A DNA stretch of 33,894 nt, taken from CAAGNP01 sp045595965. Lineage in GTDB: Bacteria > Bacteroidota > Bacteroidia > Bacteroidales > UBA932. Below the pieces are notes generated by a model. The model had not been told where the DNA came from. It searched no databases and saw only the letters and a program-made list of their open reading frames with translations. Shown piece by piece: positions 13,916-22,152 of the stretch. The DNA lies in contig JAZOBN010000022.1 of assembly GCA_045595965.1 (NCBI GenBank), forward strand, positions 1 through 33,894, given 5' to 3'. Position 1 is the stretch's first letter. Each line of letters begins with the position of its first letter. Made by a program: the position numbers and the translations under genes.

Positions 13916-15073
13916 ATGCTAACTCAAATTGTAAACGGTATTATCCACACACCCTCAGGCTGGCTGAAGGGTGGTTCAGTCATTATAGACGATAACAAAA
14001 TTATAGAGGTATCAAATTGTGACCTCCCTGTGATTGGTGCAAAAATGGTCGATGCCAAGGGGATGTATGTCACCCCAGGTGGTGTCGAGATCCACTGCCA
14101 CGGAGGTGGAGGGCGCGACTTCATGGAGGGTTCGGAAGAGGCTTTTCAGGTCGCAGTTGATGCGCACATGCAACACGGAACTACCAGTATTTTCCCTACC
14201 TTGTCATCTTCTACCATCCCTATGATCAGAGAAGCCTGCGCAACAGCTGACAAGATGATGAAAGATCCCAACAGTCCTGTGCTGGGTATTCACCTTGAAG
14301 GGCCATATTTCAATCCTAAAATGGCTGGTGGTCAGCTTCCTGAGAACATAATTCTTCCTGATCCTAACGACTATATTCCTATTCTGGAAGAGACAAATGC
14401 AATCAAAAGATGGGATGCTGCCCCTGAATTGCCCGGTGCAATCGCATTTGGAAAATATATCAGCAAAAAAGGTATTCTTGCCTCCATAGCACATACCAAT
14501 GCAGAATATGATGATGTATCTGCAGCCTGGGATGCGGGATATTCACACGCAACCCACTTCTACAACGCAATGCCAGGTTTCCACAAGAAACAGGAGTACA
14601 AATATGAAGGTACTGTAGAGAGCATCTACCTGATAGATGATATGACAGTAGAGGCTATTGCAGACGGTATCCACGTCCCTACTACAATCCTTAAACTTAT
14701 CTACAAACTTAAGGGTGTAGAGAAGACAGCTCTTATTACCGATGCACTCGCAGTGGCTGCAAGTGACAGCAAAACTGCATTTGACCCGAGAGTTATCATT
14801 GAAGATGGTGTTTGTAAACTTGCTGACCACTCTGCTCTTGCCGGAAGTATCGCAACTATGGACAGACTCATCAGAACCATGACCTCTCCTGAGGTAAATG
14901 TACCTTTGTTTGATGTAATCAGAATGATTGCTGAAACTCCATCAAAAATTATGAATGTATACGACAGAAAAGGCTCTCTGGAAAAGGGCAAAGATGCTGA
15001 TATTCTGTTGATCAACAACAATTACGATGTTTGCGGAGTTATGGCAATGGGTAAAATTGTTAAAGCTATCTAA
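13916..15073 (+). CDS. nagA: N-acetylglucosamine-6-phosphate deacetylase, catalytic copy
   Basis: Starting at ATG 13916 gives 385 residues that align from the first residue with the next gene (MLTQIxNG). All expected NagA residues are present: the HxH pair H60/H62 in EIHCHGGGG, metal ligand E128 in HLEGPYF, H193 in IAHTNAEY, H214 in HATHFYNAMPG, and catalytic D276 in LITDAL. NagA removes acetate from GlcNAc-6-phosphate, feeding amino sugars from peptidoglycan recycling or diet into NagB. A longer frame to 13868 exists but its first 16 residues are unlike the family. First gene of a nagA-nagA2-LOG operon. Confidence 0.95.
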   Translation: MLTQIVNGIIHTPSGWLKGGSVIIDDNKIIEVSNCDLPVIGAKMVDAKGMYVTPGGVEIHCHGGGGRDFMEGSEEAFQVAVDAHMQHGTTSIFPTLSSSTIPMIREACATADKMMKDPNSPVLGIHLEGPYFNPKMAGGQLPENIILPDPNDYIPILEETNAIKRWDAAPELPGAIAFGKYISKKGILASIAHTNAEYDDVSAAWDAGYSHATHFYNAMPGFHKKQEYKYEGTVESIYLIDDMTVEAIADGIHVPTTILKLIYKLKGVEKTALITDALAVAASDSKTAFDPRVIIEDGVCKLADHSALAGSIATMDRLIRTMTSPEVNVPLFDVIRMIAETPSKIMNVYDRKGSLEKGKDADILLINNNYDVCGVMAMGKIVKAI

Positions 15074-15076
15074 ACT

Positions 15077-16216
15077 ATGTTGACACAAATAAACAACGGT
15101 AAGATATTGACTCCCGAGGGGTGGCTTCTTGACCATTCTATCCTTATCGAAGATGGCAAAATCGTAGAAATAGCAGGCAGTCTCCCTATTCAGGGTGCTG
15201 AGGTTGTTGACGCCAGAGGCATGTACATTGTTCCGGGATTTGTAGCAATGAATGTTTATGGTGCAAACGGCCATAGTTTTGCTGAAGGGACAAAAGAGGC
15301 TTTTGATGCCATTACCAAAGCTCACCTTGAGCACGGAGCAACAACTATATTTCCCACAATTCCACCCTCTTCAAAAGAGAAAATCATCGATATTGCTCAC
15401 CTTTGTGAAGAGTTGATGAAGGACGGGAACTCTACAATCAAGGGATTGCACCTTTGTGGCCCATATTTGAGTCCTGATATGACAAAAGACCAATACGAAG
15501 TAAGGCTTCCTGATGTAAAAGAGTATATGGAGATCCTTGATAGCACAAATTGCATCAAAAGATGGGATGCAGCACCTGAGCAGCCCGGTACTAAGGAGTT
15601 TGCACAGGAGTTGAGCAAAAGGGGAATCCTCCCTACTATATCACATACTCAAGCAGAGTATAAAGATGTTTATGAAGGATATTTGTCAGGATTCAAACAT
15701 ACATCACAGTTGTATAATGCGATGCCCGGTTTCCACAAGAAAAACGAGTATAAATATGAAGGGACTGTTGAGAGTGTGTACTTGATTGATGATATGACAA
15801 CAGAGGTGATTGCAGATGGGAAACACCTTCCAGCCACAATCCTCAGACTTGTCTATGTTATCAAAGGTCCTGAGAAAGTTGCTCTTGTAACTGCAGCACT
15901 TTCATACGCCGCATATGACGGTCCTGTAAATCCTAATGACAATGTATATATTGAAGATGGTGTATGCAAAGTCAAAGGGGTAAAACACCTTGCCGGAAGT
16001 ATAGCAACAATGGATACACTTGTTAAGAATATGGTTATCAAGGTAGAAACCACTCTGAAAGACGCTGTCAAGATGGCTTCAGAAACCCCTGCAAAAATCA
16101 TGGGTGTATATGATAAGGTTGGTTCTATTGAGAAAGGGAAAGAGGCCAATATCCTAATTCTTAACTACAACTACGACATACTTTCGGTGTGGTCTCATGG
16201 TGTTAAAGTAAAATAA
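15077..16216 (+). CDS. NagA-like paralogue with lost active site (predicted pseudoenzyme)
   Basis: The 379-residue protein is a tandem paralogue of the preceding gene, 3 bases downstream. They share long blocks such as KRWDAAPE, NAMPGFHKK, EYKYEGTVES, YLIDDMT and LAGSIATMD. The catalytic positions have changed: HxH is N59/Y61, the glutamate ligand is C127, the second ligand histidine is Q211, and the catalytic Asp is A273. Only the H193-equivalent, H190, remains. The frame is intact and the substrate-loop residues are kept, so this is not simple decay. A structural or regulatory partner of NagA, or a sugar-phosphate-binding protein, is more likely than a deacetylase. Automatic annotation would call it nagA. 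Confidence 0.85.
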   Translation: MLTQINNGKILTPEGWLLDHSILIEDGKIVEIAGSLPIQGAEVVDARGMYIVPGFVAMNVYGANGHSFAEGTKEAFDAITKAHLEHGATTIFPTIPPSSKEKIIDIAHLCEELMKDGNSTIKGLHLCGPYLSPDMTKDQYEVRLPDVKEYMEILDSTNCIKRWDAAPEQPGTKEFAQELSKRGILPTISHTQAEYKDVYEGYLSGFKHTSQLYNAMPGFHKKNEYKYEGTVESVYLIDDMTTEVIADGKHLPATILRLVYVIKGPEKVALVTAALSYAAYDGPVNPNDNVYIEDGVCKVKGVKHLAGSIATMDTLVKNMVIKVETTLKDAVKMASETPAKIMGVYDKVGSIEKGKEANILILNYNYDILSVWSHGVKVK

Positions 16217-16221
16217 TTGAT

Positions 16222-16782
16222 ATGAAAGCTACTGTCTATTTGGGTTCATCCTTAGGAGACAGTCCCATATTTGCTGAGGCTGCGTACAATCTTGGACGCA
16301 GCCTTGCTGTTAATGGGATCTCTGTAATTTATGGTGGTGCTTGTGTAGGGACCATGAACTCCCTTGCCGAAGGGGCATTATCTGCGGGGGGTGAAGTAAT
16401 AGGAGTTATCCCTGAAGGGTTCAAAGGGAAAAAGAGTTATCAGGATAAAAAAATAGAGGTATGCCACCACGGTCTAACCAAACTATATGAAGTGAGAGAT
16501 ATGAGCGAGAGGAAACAACTTATGGCACAATTGGGAGACTGCTGTATAGCCCTCCCAGGAAGTTATGGTACACTGGATGAACTGTTTGAATATATCGTAA
16601 ACACTCAACTTGGCTTTCAGAACAAGCCTGTATACATTCTCAACCTCGAAGGGTATTACGATCCGATTGTGGATATGATAAAAAGAATGGAGAAGAGAGG
16701 ATTTCTCAAAGGTTATGACCTTAGCATCATCCACTTCTTCTCCAATGTAGACCAATTGGTGGAGTACCTACTTGTTCAGTAG
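16222..16782 (+). CDS. LOG-family protein (Lonely Guy-type nucleoside 5'-monophosphate phosphoribohydrolase)
   Basis: This 186-residue Rossmann-fold protein has VYLGSS at the N-terminus, IYGGACVGTMNSLAEGAL, MSERKQLM, and LPGSYGTLDELFE, the last corresponding to the PGGxGTxxE motif with Ser for the second Gly. LOG enzymes release free base and ribose-5-phosphate from nucleoside monophosphates; the bacterial physiological substrate is usually unknown. It begins 5 bases after the NagA-like gene, so it is in that operon. Its end overlaps the convergent aminotransferase gene by 15 bases. The Gly-to-Ser change is tolerable but worth noting. Confidence 0.88.
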   Translation: MKATVYLGSSLGDSPIFAEAAYNLGRSLAVNGISVIYGGACVGTMNSLAEGALSAGGEVIGVIPEGFKGKKSYQDKKIEVCHHGLTKLYEVRDMSERKQLMAQLGDCCIALPGSYGTLDELFEYIVNTQLGFQNKPVYILNLEGYYDPIVDMIKRMEKRGFLKGYDLSIIHFFSNVDQLVEYLLVQ

Positions 16783-17958
16783 TATCTTTACTGCATTTGC
16801 AAGTCTCTTCACACCCTCTATCATCTTCTCGTCAGAAACATAAGAGAAGTTGAGTCTTAATGTATTTTGTCCGCCTCCATCACAGAAGAATACATCACCT
16901 ACTATAAAGGCTACATTCTCTTTGATTGCGATGTCAAACAAATCTCTTGAATTCATAGTTTCGGGGAGGGTAACAAGCATAAACAAGCCTCCGTCAGGTT
17001 TTGTCCATGTAACCTCTTTGGGCATATATTTTTCAAGGCAATCAAGCATAAGATTGCGTTTCTGCTTGTACAAAGCAATTGTTTTTTTAAGATTCTCGTC
17101 AAATTTGCCAGAGGCGATATATCTTCCCGCTAGTTCTTGATTAAGGATGGGTGTGCACAAGTCTGCTGACTGTTTTGCTACGATAATCTTCTCGATAATC
17201 TGTTCCGCTGCCAACACCCAGCCAAGACGAAGTCCTGGAGCAAAAGTCTTTGACAATGTACCAAGAAGAATTACCCTTTCAGGGCACATTGAGTAAATTG
17301 TAGGGAGCGACTCTCCTTCAAATCTGATCTCTTTATACGGACTGTCTTCAAGGATAATCAAGTCATACTTTTTGGCAACCTCCACTATCTCTAACCTCTG
17401 CTCCATACTCATTGTTACACCTGTAGGATTCTGAAAATCGGGGATAGCATATATAAATTTTGGTTTCTTGCCAAGAGAGCAAAGGGTCTTGACTACAACC
17501 TCTGCATGTTCATCCTTATGGATTCCAACAGGATTTGCCTGATAAGAATAAAATGCCTGCAAAGCTCCGAGATAAGAGGGAAGACCGCAAAGGATAGTAT
17601 CGCCAGGATTAATAAGAATTCTTGCAACAAGGTCTATAGCCTGCTGCGAAGCGGTAGTAATAACAATATTTTTCTCAGTAACATCAAGTCCGTCGTTTTG
17701 ATATTTTTTTGCCAGCTCCTTACGCAAAAGAACGCTCCCCTCTGTTGAGCCATACTGAAGCACCTTATGAGGTTCAGTATTCATCAAGTCCATCATAATC
17801 TCTTTGAGATCATCTACAGGGAATGTGTCTGGATTTGGGAAACCGCCACCAAAGGATATGATTTCCGGTTTGTTAGCAACACTCAGAAGATCGCGGATTG
17901 CAGACCTTCTCATATTTTTTGCATTATCAGAAAGATAATTATTGATATCTATAGACAT
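16768..17958 (-). CDS. PLP-dependent class I/II aminotransferase (LysN/2-aminoadipate-type)
   Basis: The 396-residue fold-type I aminotransferase has ISFGGGFPNPDTFP near residue 34, YGSTEG at 69-74, FQNPTG (N177), ILEDSPY (D205) and the PLP lysine K237 in GTLSKTFAPGLRLGW. The FGGGxPxPxxFP start and overall order match the group that includes 2-aminoadipate and branched-chain or aromatic aminotransferases. The actual substrate cannot be set from sequence. It is monocistronic, with a good promoter at 17980-18011 that is flanked by an 11-bp inverted repeat. Confidence 0.88.
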   Translation of the reverse strand: MSIDINNYLSDNAKNMRRSAIRDLLSVANKPEIISFGGGFPNPDTFPVDDLKEIMMDLMNTEPHKVLQYGSTEGSVLLRKELAKKYQNDGLDVTEKNIVITTASQQAIDLVARILINPGDTILCGLPSYLGALQAFYSYQANPVGIHKDEHAEVVVKTLCSLGKKPKFIYAIPDFQNPTGVTMSMEQRLEIVEVAKKYDLIILEDSPYKEIRFEGESLPTIYSMCPERVILLGTLSKTFAPGLRLGWVLAAEQIIEKIIVAKQSADLCTPILNQELAGRYIASGKFDENLKKTIALYKQKRNLMLDCLEKYMPKEVTWTKPDGGLFMLVTLPETMNSRDLFDIAIKENVAFIVGDVFFCDGGGQNTLRLNFSYVSDEKMIEGVKRLANAVKILLNK

Positions 17959-17967
17959 ATTTATAAG

Positions 17968-18015
17968 TTATTTTGGTGACAAATTTAACAAAGTGACACA
18001 AAAGCACCAAAATAA
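17968..18015 (-). promoter_or_regulatory. Aminotransferase promoter flanked by an 11-bp inverted repeat
   Basis: On the minus strand TTTG (18011-18008), 20 bases and TAAATTTG (17987-17980) match the Bacteroides consensus. TTATTTTGGTG (17968-17978) and CACCAAAATAA (18005-18015) are perfect inverted repeats that bracket this promoter, one arm on the -33 element and the other at the start of transcription. That is a plausible operator pair or RNA/DNA loop. Confidence 0.6.
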
Positions 18016-18086
18016 ATTTAATAATTTCAAGCAAAAAGGAGAAATAAGTTATATTTTCTCAAATCATATATTTCGTAAATTATTAC

Positions 18087-18094
18087 TAATTTTG
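18087..18094 (+). promoter_or_regulatory. Possible -7 box of queD-polA-rsmG
   Basis: TAATTTTG fits TAnnTTTG and ends 6 bases before the queD ATG, so the transcript would be nearly leaderless. No convincing -33 TTTG at the right distance is present. Confidence 0.35.
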
Positions 18095-18100
18095 GGCATT

Positions 18101-18550
18101 ATGAGCAAAGTACGTATAACTAAAGAATTCAGCTTTGAGAGTGCCCATTCTCTGTTGGGCTATGATGGAAAATGCAGTCACATACATGGTCACTCATACA
18201 AAATGTTTGTAACTGTCATCGGGACCCAACAATTTGACCCTGCATCCCCAAAAGATGGAATGATTCTGGATTTCAAGGTACTGAAGGAGATAGTAAACAG
18301 AAGTATAATTGACAAATTTGACCACACTCTGATCCTCATGGAGGGGAGCCCGTTAAATGAGCCGTTAAATCTCTCTTACGGCAATGTAATTACCCTCCCA
18401 TTCCGCCCCACTTCAGAGAATATGGTCTCTTACTTTGCAGAGATTCTTAACCGAGAGCTCTCCACATACCAAAACACATCATTATACAGTATAAGACTTC
18501 ACGAAACAGCCACATCATTCGTAGAGTGGTTTGCTGATGACAACATATAA
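18101..18550 (+). CDS. queD: 6-carboxy-5,6,7,8-tetrahydropterin synthase (6-pyruvoyl-tetrahydropterin synthase family)
   Basis: From ATG 18101 the protein is 149 residues with FSFESAHSL and GKCSHIHGHSYK (zinc histidines and the catalytic Cys), DFKVLK, KFDHTLI and HETATSFVEW near the end, the complete QueD/PTPS set. QueD converts 7,8-dihydroneopterin triphosphate to carboxy-tetrahydropterin on the way to queuosine in tRNA. An open frame of 53 extra codons exists upstream but contains the promoter region and is not family-like. Other que genes are absent here. polA begins 4 bases after the stop. Confidence 0.9.
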   Translation: MSKVRITKEFSFESAHSLLGYDGKCSHIHGHSYKMFVTVIGTQQFDPASPKDGMILDFKVLKEIVNRSIIDKFDHTLILMEGSPLNEPLNLSYGNVITLPFRPTSENMVSYFAEILNRELSTYQNTSLYSIRLHETATSFVEWFADDNI

Positions 18551-18554
18551 AGCA

Positions 18555-21209
18555 ATGAAGAAACTTTTTCTCATAGATGGCCACTCCCTGATTTTCAGGA
18601 TGTATTACGCGTTTCTGAGGCGGCCGATGATAAATACCAAAGGGGTAGATACCTCAATTCTCTATGGTTTCATGAAATATCTTATGGAACTCATCAGAAA
18701 AGAGGAACCTACACACATTGGTGTCGCTTTTGACCCCCCTTGCAAGACATTCAGACATGAGATTTACAAAGAGTACAAGGCCAATAGAAGTGCCACTCCC
18801 GAACTGATAAAAGAGGCACTTGATCCACTTGTGGCTCTTGTCAGGTCATTAGGAATCCCAACTCTAATGGTTGAGGGTTACGAGGCTGACGACGTAATAG
18901 GGACAATGGCCGTTCAGGGGGAAAAAGAGGGGTTTGATGTCTATATGGTAAGTCCTGACAAAGATCTGGGACAGCTTCTCTCTCCACATATTTTCCAATA
19001 CAAACCTGGAAAGAGCGGTGCAGAAAATGAGATTATTGACCAGAAAGGGATATGCGAAAGATTTACAATATGCAACCCCTCTCAGGTTATAGATATTCTG
19101 GCCTTATGGGGTGATGCATCAGATAATATCCCGGGTGTAAGGGGAATAGGCGAAGTGAGTGCCCGGAAACTCATTGCCAAATATGGTTCAATAGAGAACA
19201 TTACGGAACATCTTGATGAACTTCCCCCAAAACAGGCAGATGCTTTCCGCGAAGCTGCTCCACATCTGGAGATGAGCAAATTTCTTGTAACAATCAAAAC
19301 AGATGTCCCTATCCGATTCTCCGAGCAGGAACTACGGATAAACGTAACTGATTCAAGCAAATGCCAAGAACTGTTTGACCATTACGAGTTCCCTTCACTT
19401 CTGAAATTGTTACCAAAAACATTTGGAATTGATGAACCGGTCAAGCAAGAAGCTGTACGCCATATAAAATTCAATGATTCAGACATCAGGACAATAACTG
19501 CAGAGTGCATTAAAGGGGGAAAAGTCGGTATCAGAATTAAAGATGAGACACTCTATCTCTGTCATGGAGAGGATGTTGCATTCTGTACAGACTTTACCTT
19601 GGCAAGAGATATATTGGAAAACAGTTCTGTCGCGAAGGTCGGATTTGACATGAAAGAGTGCTACAAGGCACTTAAGAGGGGTAATGTAGAACTGTGTGGT
19701 GAGATTCTTGATATTGAGATAATACATTACCTGATGAATCCGGAAAGGAGTCACAAATTTGACATCCTCGCAAAATCATATCTCAATATTGACATAAACA
19801 ATCTCAATGAAACTCCTGTACAGGAGCAAGTGGAAGAGCTTGATCTTTTCTCTTCATTTGAGCAGAGTGAAAGCGTTCAAAGCGGGACTCAAAACTCGTC
19901 CAGAGGGAAACAGGAGACAGCCCTTCTGCTCCCTCTGTATGAAAAGGTCTATCAGGAGTTTGTGGCAGACCCTACATTGTTGACACTATATAAAAAGATT
20001 GAAATGCCACTGATAAAAGTTTTGGGAGAGATGGAGTTGGAGGGGTTCAAGATAGATACAGCGATGCTGGAAAAATATAAAAACGAGCTCTCCCTGAAAC
20101 TGGATGACCTTCAGACCAGAATCAGAGAACTTGCTGATGAACCGGAACTGAACATATCCTCCCCAAAACAATTGGGTATAGTCCTCTTCGAAAAACTTGC
20201 AATCGACCCCAAGGCAAAGAAAAACAGCAGAAATTCATACTCTACAGATGAGGAGACACTTCTTGCACTTGAAGACAGACATCCTATAATTAGGGAAATT
20301 CTCGATTTCAGAGCAATCAAGAAATTGATTTCTACCTATATAGAGCCATTCCCCGAATTGATTGACAAGAAGAGTGGAAAAATACACACCACCTTCAACC
20401 AGGCTCTAACCGCCACCGGAAGGTTGAGTTCTGTAAAACCAAACCTTCAGAACATCCCCATTAGAAGCGATTTGGGGAGAGAGATCAGACGTGCATTTAT
20501 CCCTTCAACCCCAGATGGATACATAGTTTCTGCTGACTACTCACAAATAGAGTTGAGGCTGATGGCAGCAATGAGTAAAGATAGGGTATTTATGGAGGAT
20601 TTCAGAAATGAAAAAGACATCCACACATCGACTGCAGCAAGGGTATTCGGCACATCAGAGAGCGAAGTGACAAAAGATCAACGGAGAAAGGCAAAAATGG
20701 TAAATTTCGGAATCATCTATGGAATCTCACCATTTGGCCTATCCCAAAATTTGAGAATTACGAGAGGGGAAGCGAAAGAGATTATTCAGGAATACCTAAA
20801 AAATTATCCGCAGGTACTCGAATATATAGAAAGTGTCAAAGAACAGGCGAGAAAAAAGGGTTTCGTGGAGACTCTATTCAACAGAAAAAGGCATCTCCCC
20901 GAAATCAACTCGAGAAATGCAAATGTCAGAGCACTCGCAGAGCGAAATGCAATAAATGCCCCCATTCAAGGGAGTGCAGCTGACCTTATAAAACTTGCTA
21001 TGATAAACATATCCAGACGTTTCGATAAAGAGGGTATCAGGAGCAAAATGATTCTTCAGGTGCACGATGAGCTGATTATCGACACTTTGGCACAAGAGAG
21101 GGATATCGTTGTCAAGCTTGTAAAAGAAGAGATGGAAAATGTAATGAATATAGGCATTCCACTGACTGCTGAATGTAATTACGGAAAAAACTGGCTCGAA
21201 GCACATTAG
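18555..21209 (+). CDS. polA: DNA polymerase I with degenerate 3'-5' exonuclease domain
   Basis: The 884-residue PolA has the 5' nuclease domain (LIDGHSL at 6-12, FRHEIYKEYKANR near 66-78, EGYEADDV at 107-114, DASDNIPG at 187-194). Polymerase motifs are A DYSQIELRLMA (661-671), B RRKAKMVNFGIIYG (710-723) and C QVHDEL (835-840). In between (about 300-460) the proofreading domain lacks its acidic motifs: there is no DxE in the first strand, the KVGQNLKYD-type motif reads KVGFDMKECY, and no YxxxD is seen. The enzyme should therefore do nick translation without editing. The start is placed at MKKLFLIDGH, 4 bases after queD; an 8-residue extension would overlap queD. Confidence 0.96.
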   Translation: MKKLFLIDGHSLIFRMYYAFLRRPMINTKGVDTSILYGFMKYLMELIRKEEPTHIGVAFDPPCKTFRHEIYKEYKANRSATPELIKEALDPLVALVRSLGIPTLMVEGYEADDVIGTMAVQGEKEGFDVYMVSPDKDLGQLLSPHIFQYKPGKSGAENEIIDQKGICERFTICNPSQVIDILALWGDASDNIPGVRGIGEVSARKLIAKYGSIENITEHLDELPPKQADAFREAAPHLEMSKFLVTIKTDVPIRFSEQELRINVTDSSKCQELFDHYEFPSLLKLLPKTFGIDEPVKQEAVRHIKFNDSDIRTITAECIKGGKVGIRIKDETLYLCHGEDVAFCTDFTLARDILENSSVAKVGFDMKECYKALKRGNVELCGEILDIEIIHYLMNPERSHKFDILAKSYLNIDINNLNETPVQEQVEELDLFSSFEQSESVQSGTQNSSRGKQETALLLPLYEKVYQEFVADPTLLTLYKKIEMPLIKVLGEMELEGFKIDTAMLEKYKNELSLKLDDLQTRIRELADEPELNISSPKQLGIVLFEKLAIDPKAKKNSRNSYSTDEETLLALEDRHPIIREILDFRAIKKLISTYIEPFPELIDKKSGKIHTTFNQALTATGRLSSVKPNLQNIPIRSDLGREIRRAFIPSTPDGYIVSADYSQIELRLMAAMSKDRVFMEDFRNEKDIHTSTAARVFGTSESEVTKDQRRKAKMVNFGIIYGISPFGLSQNLRITRGEAKEIIQEYLKNYPQVLEYIESVKEQARKKGFVETLFNRKRHLPEINSRNANVRALAERNAINAPIQGSAADLIKLAMINISRRFDKEGIRSKMILQVHDELIIDTLAQERDIVVKLVKEEMENVMNIGIPLTAECNYGKNWLEAH

Positions 21210-21217
21210 AATGAATT

Positions 21218-21850
21218 ATGATAGAGAGTTCAATTATATATGGTTACTTCCCTGACCTTACACAGGATCAGATAGAGAAATTTGACAAGCTGTATCCCCT
21301 TTATCTTGACTGGAACAGCAAAATAAATGTCATATCGAGGAAAGACATGGACAATTTCTATCTTCACCACGTCCTTCACTCGCTGGCTATTGCCAAAAAA
21401 ATTGAATTTCCAGACGGTTGTTCAGTACTGGATGTTGGAACAGGTGGAGGATTCCCCGGGATTCCCCTTGCTATAATGTTTCCAAATGTCCGATTTACCT
21501 TGTGTGACTCTATCGGGAAGAAGATCAAGGTTGCCACAGAGATCTCCTCAGCATTGGATTTGAAGAATGTGACTACTGTATGTTCACGGGTGGAGCAACT
21601 CCCCCAAAAATTTGATTACATTGTATCAAGAGCTGTTACCGAACTGAAAAACTTTCTCCCATGGGTAAAAGGGAAATACAATCAAGAGATGATTTTTCTG
21701 AAAGGTGGAGATATTGAACTTGAAATTTCAGAGAGCATAAAAGGGAAAAAGATTGACCGCAACCTCTTTAAGAGTTGGAATATCAACGATTTCATAAATG
21801 AAGAATATTTTGAGGGCAAAAAGATAATATTTGTCAAAAAATTTGGATAG
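21218..21850 (+). CDS. rsmG: 16S rRNA (guanine527-N7)-methyltransferase
   Basis: The 210-residue SAM-dependent methyltransferase has WNSKINVISRKD, HHVLHSL, VLDVGTGGGFPGIPLAI (SAM-binding motif I), CDSIGKKI and YIVSRAV in the RsmG order. It methylates N7 of G527 in the 530 loop of 16S rRNA; loss gives low-level streptomycin resistance in other bacteria. It follows polA by 8 bases, so queD-polA-rsmG is one unit. The stop is 64 bases before rpmH, which has its own promoter. Confidence 0.95.
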   Translation: MIESSIIYGYFPDLTQDQIEKFDKLYPLYLDWNSKINVISRKDMDNFYLHHVLHSLAIAKKIEFPDGCSVLDVGTGGGFPGIPLAIMFPNVRFTLCDSIGKKIKVATEISSALDLKNVTTVCSRVEQLPQKFDYIVSRAVTELKNFLPWVKGKYNQEMIFLKGGDIELEISESIKGKKIDRNLFKSWNINDFINEEYFEGKKIIFVKKFG

Positions 21851-21874
21851 TTTAGTTTGTTTTATCTATCTTTG
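21842..21874 (+). promoter_or_regulatory. Promoter of rpmH
   Basis: TTTG (21842-21845), 21 bases and TATCTTTG (21867-21874) match the Bacteroides promoter. The -33 box lies inside the last codons of rsmG. Transcription should begin about 35 bases before the rpmH ATG. Confidence 0.7.
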
Positions 21875-21914
21875 CACTCCCAAATTTATGGATAATAATA
21901 AAATATAAACAGAT

Positions 21915-22067
21915 ATGAAACGTACATTTCAACCTTCACAACGCAAACGTCGTAACAAACACGGTTTCCGCGAGCGTATGTCAACTCCTAATGGTCGTCG
22001 CGTATTGGCTGCACGTCGTCGTCATGGCCGTAAGAAACTAACTGTATCTTCTGAAGATCGTTGGTAA
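21915..22067 (+). CDS. rpmH: 50S ribosomal protein bL34
   Basis: The short gene encodes 50 residues, MKRTFQPSQRKRRNKHGFRE, then RMSTPNGRRVLAARRRHGRK and KLTVSSEDRW. The conserved KRTFQPSxRKRxxxHGFRxRM and GRxVLxxRRxxGRxxL elements are diagnostic of bL34, a small basic protein of the large subunit. In many bacteria rpmH sits with rnpA and dnaA; here it has its own promoter and is followed by a terminator-like hairpin and a PASTA protein gene. Confidence 0.97.
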   Translation: MKRTFQPSQRKRRNKHGFRERMSTPNGRRVLAARRRHGRKKLTVSSEDRW

Positions 22068-22091
22068 TCGGAGTTAATAAACAGTGAAGTA

Positions 22092-22136
22092 CGAGGCTGA
22101 GTCGCAATGCGATCGAGGCCTTTTGCTTTTTATATA
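22092..22136 (+). terminator. Probable terminator after rpmH
   Basis: AGGC (22094-22097) can pair with GCCT (22118-22121), with an inner TCGC/GCGA stem, followed by TTTGCTTTTTATATA. The stem has internal mismatches, so termination may be partial and allow some read-through into the PASTA gene, for which I see no separate promoter. Confidence 0.55.
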
Positions 22137-22152
22137 GATACCTTGACAAGAT

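Noticed and set aside
15077..16216. Second nagA as a decaying pseudogene
   Set aside because: The frame is intact, spacing to neighbours is operon-like, and the changes are concentrated in the metal site while other motifs are kept.
17942..18100. 53-residue N-terminal extension of queD
   Set aside because: It overlaps the divergent aminotransferase promoter and start, has no family similarity and precedes a likely -7 box.
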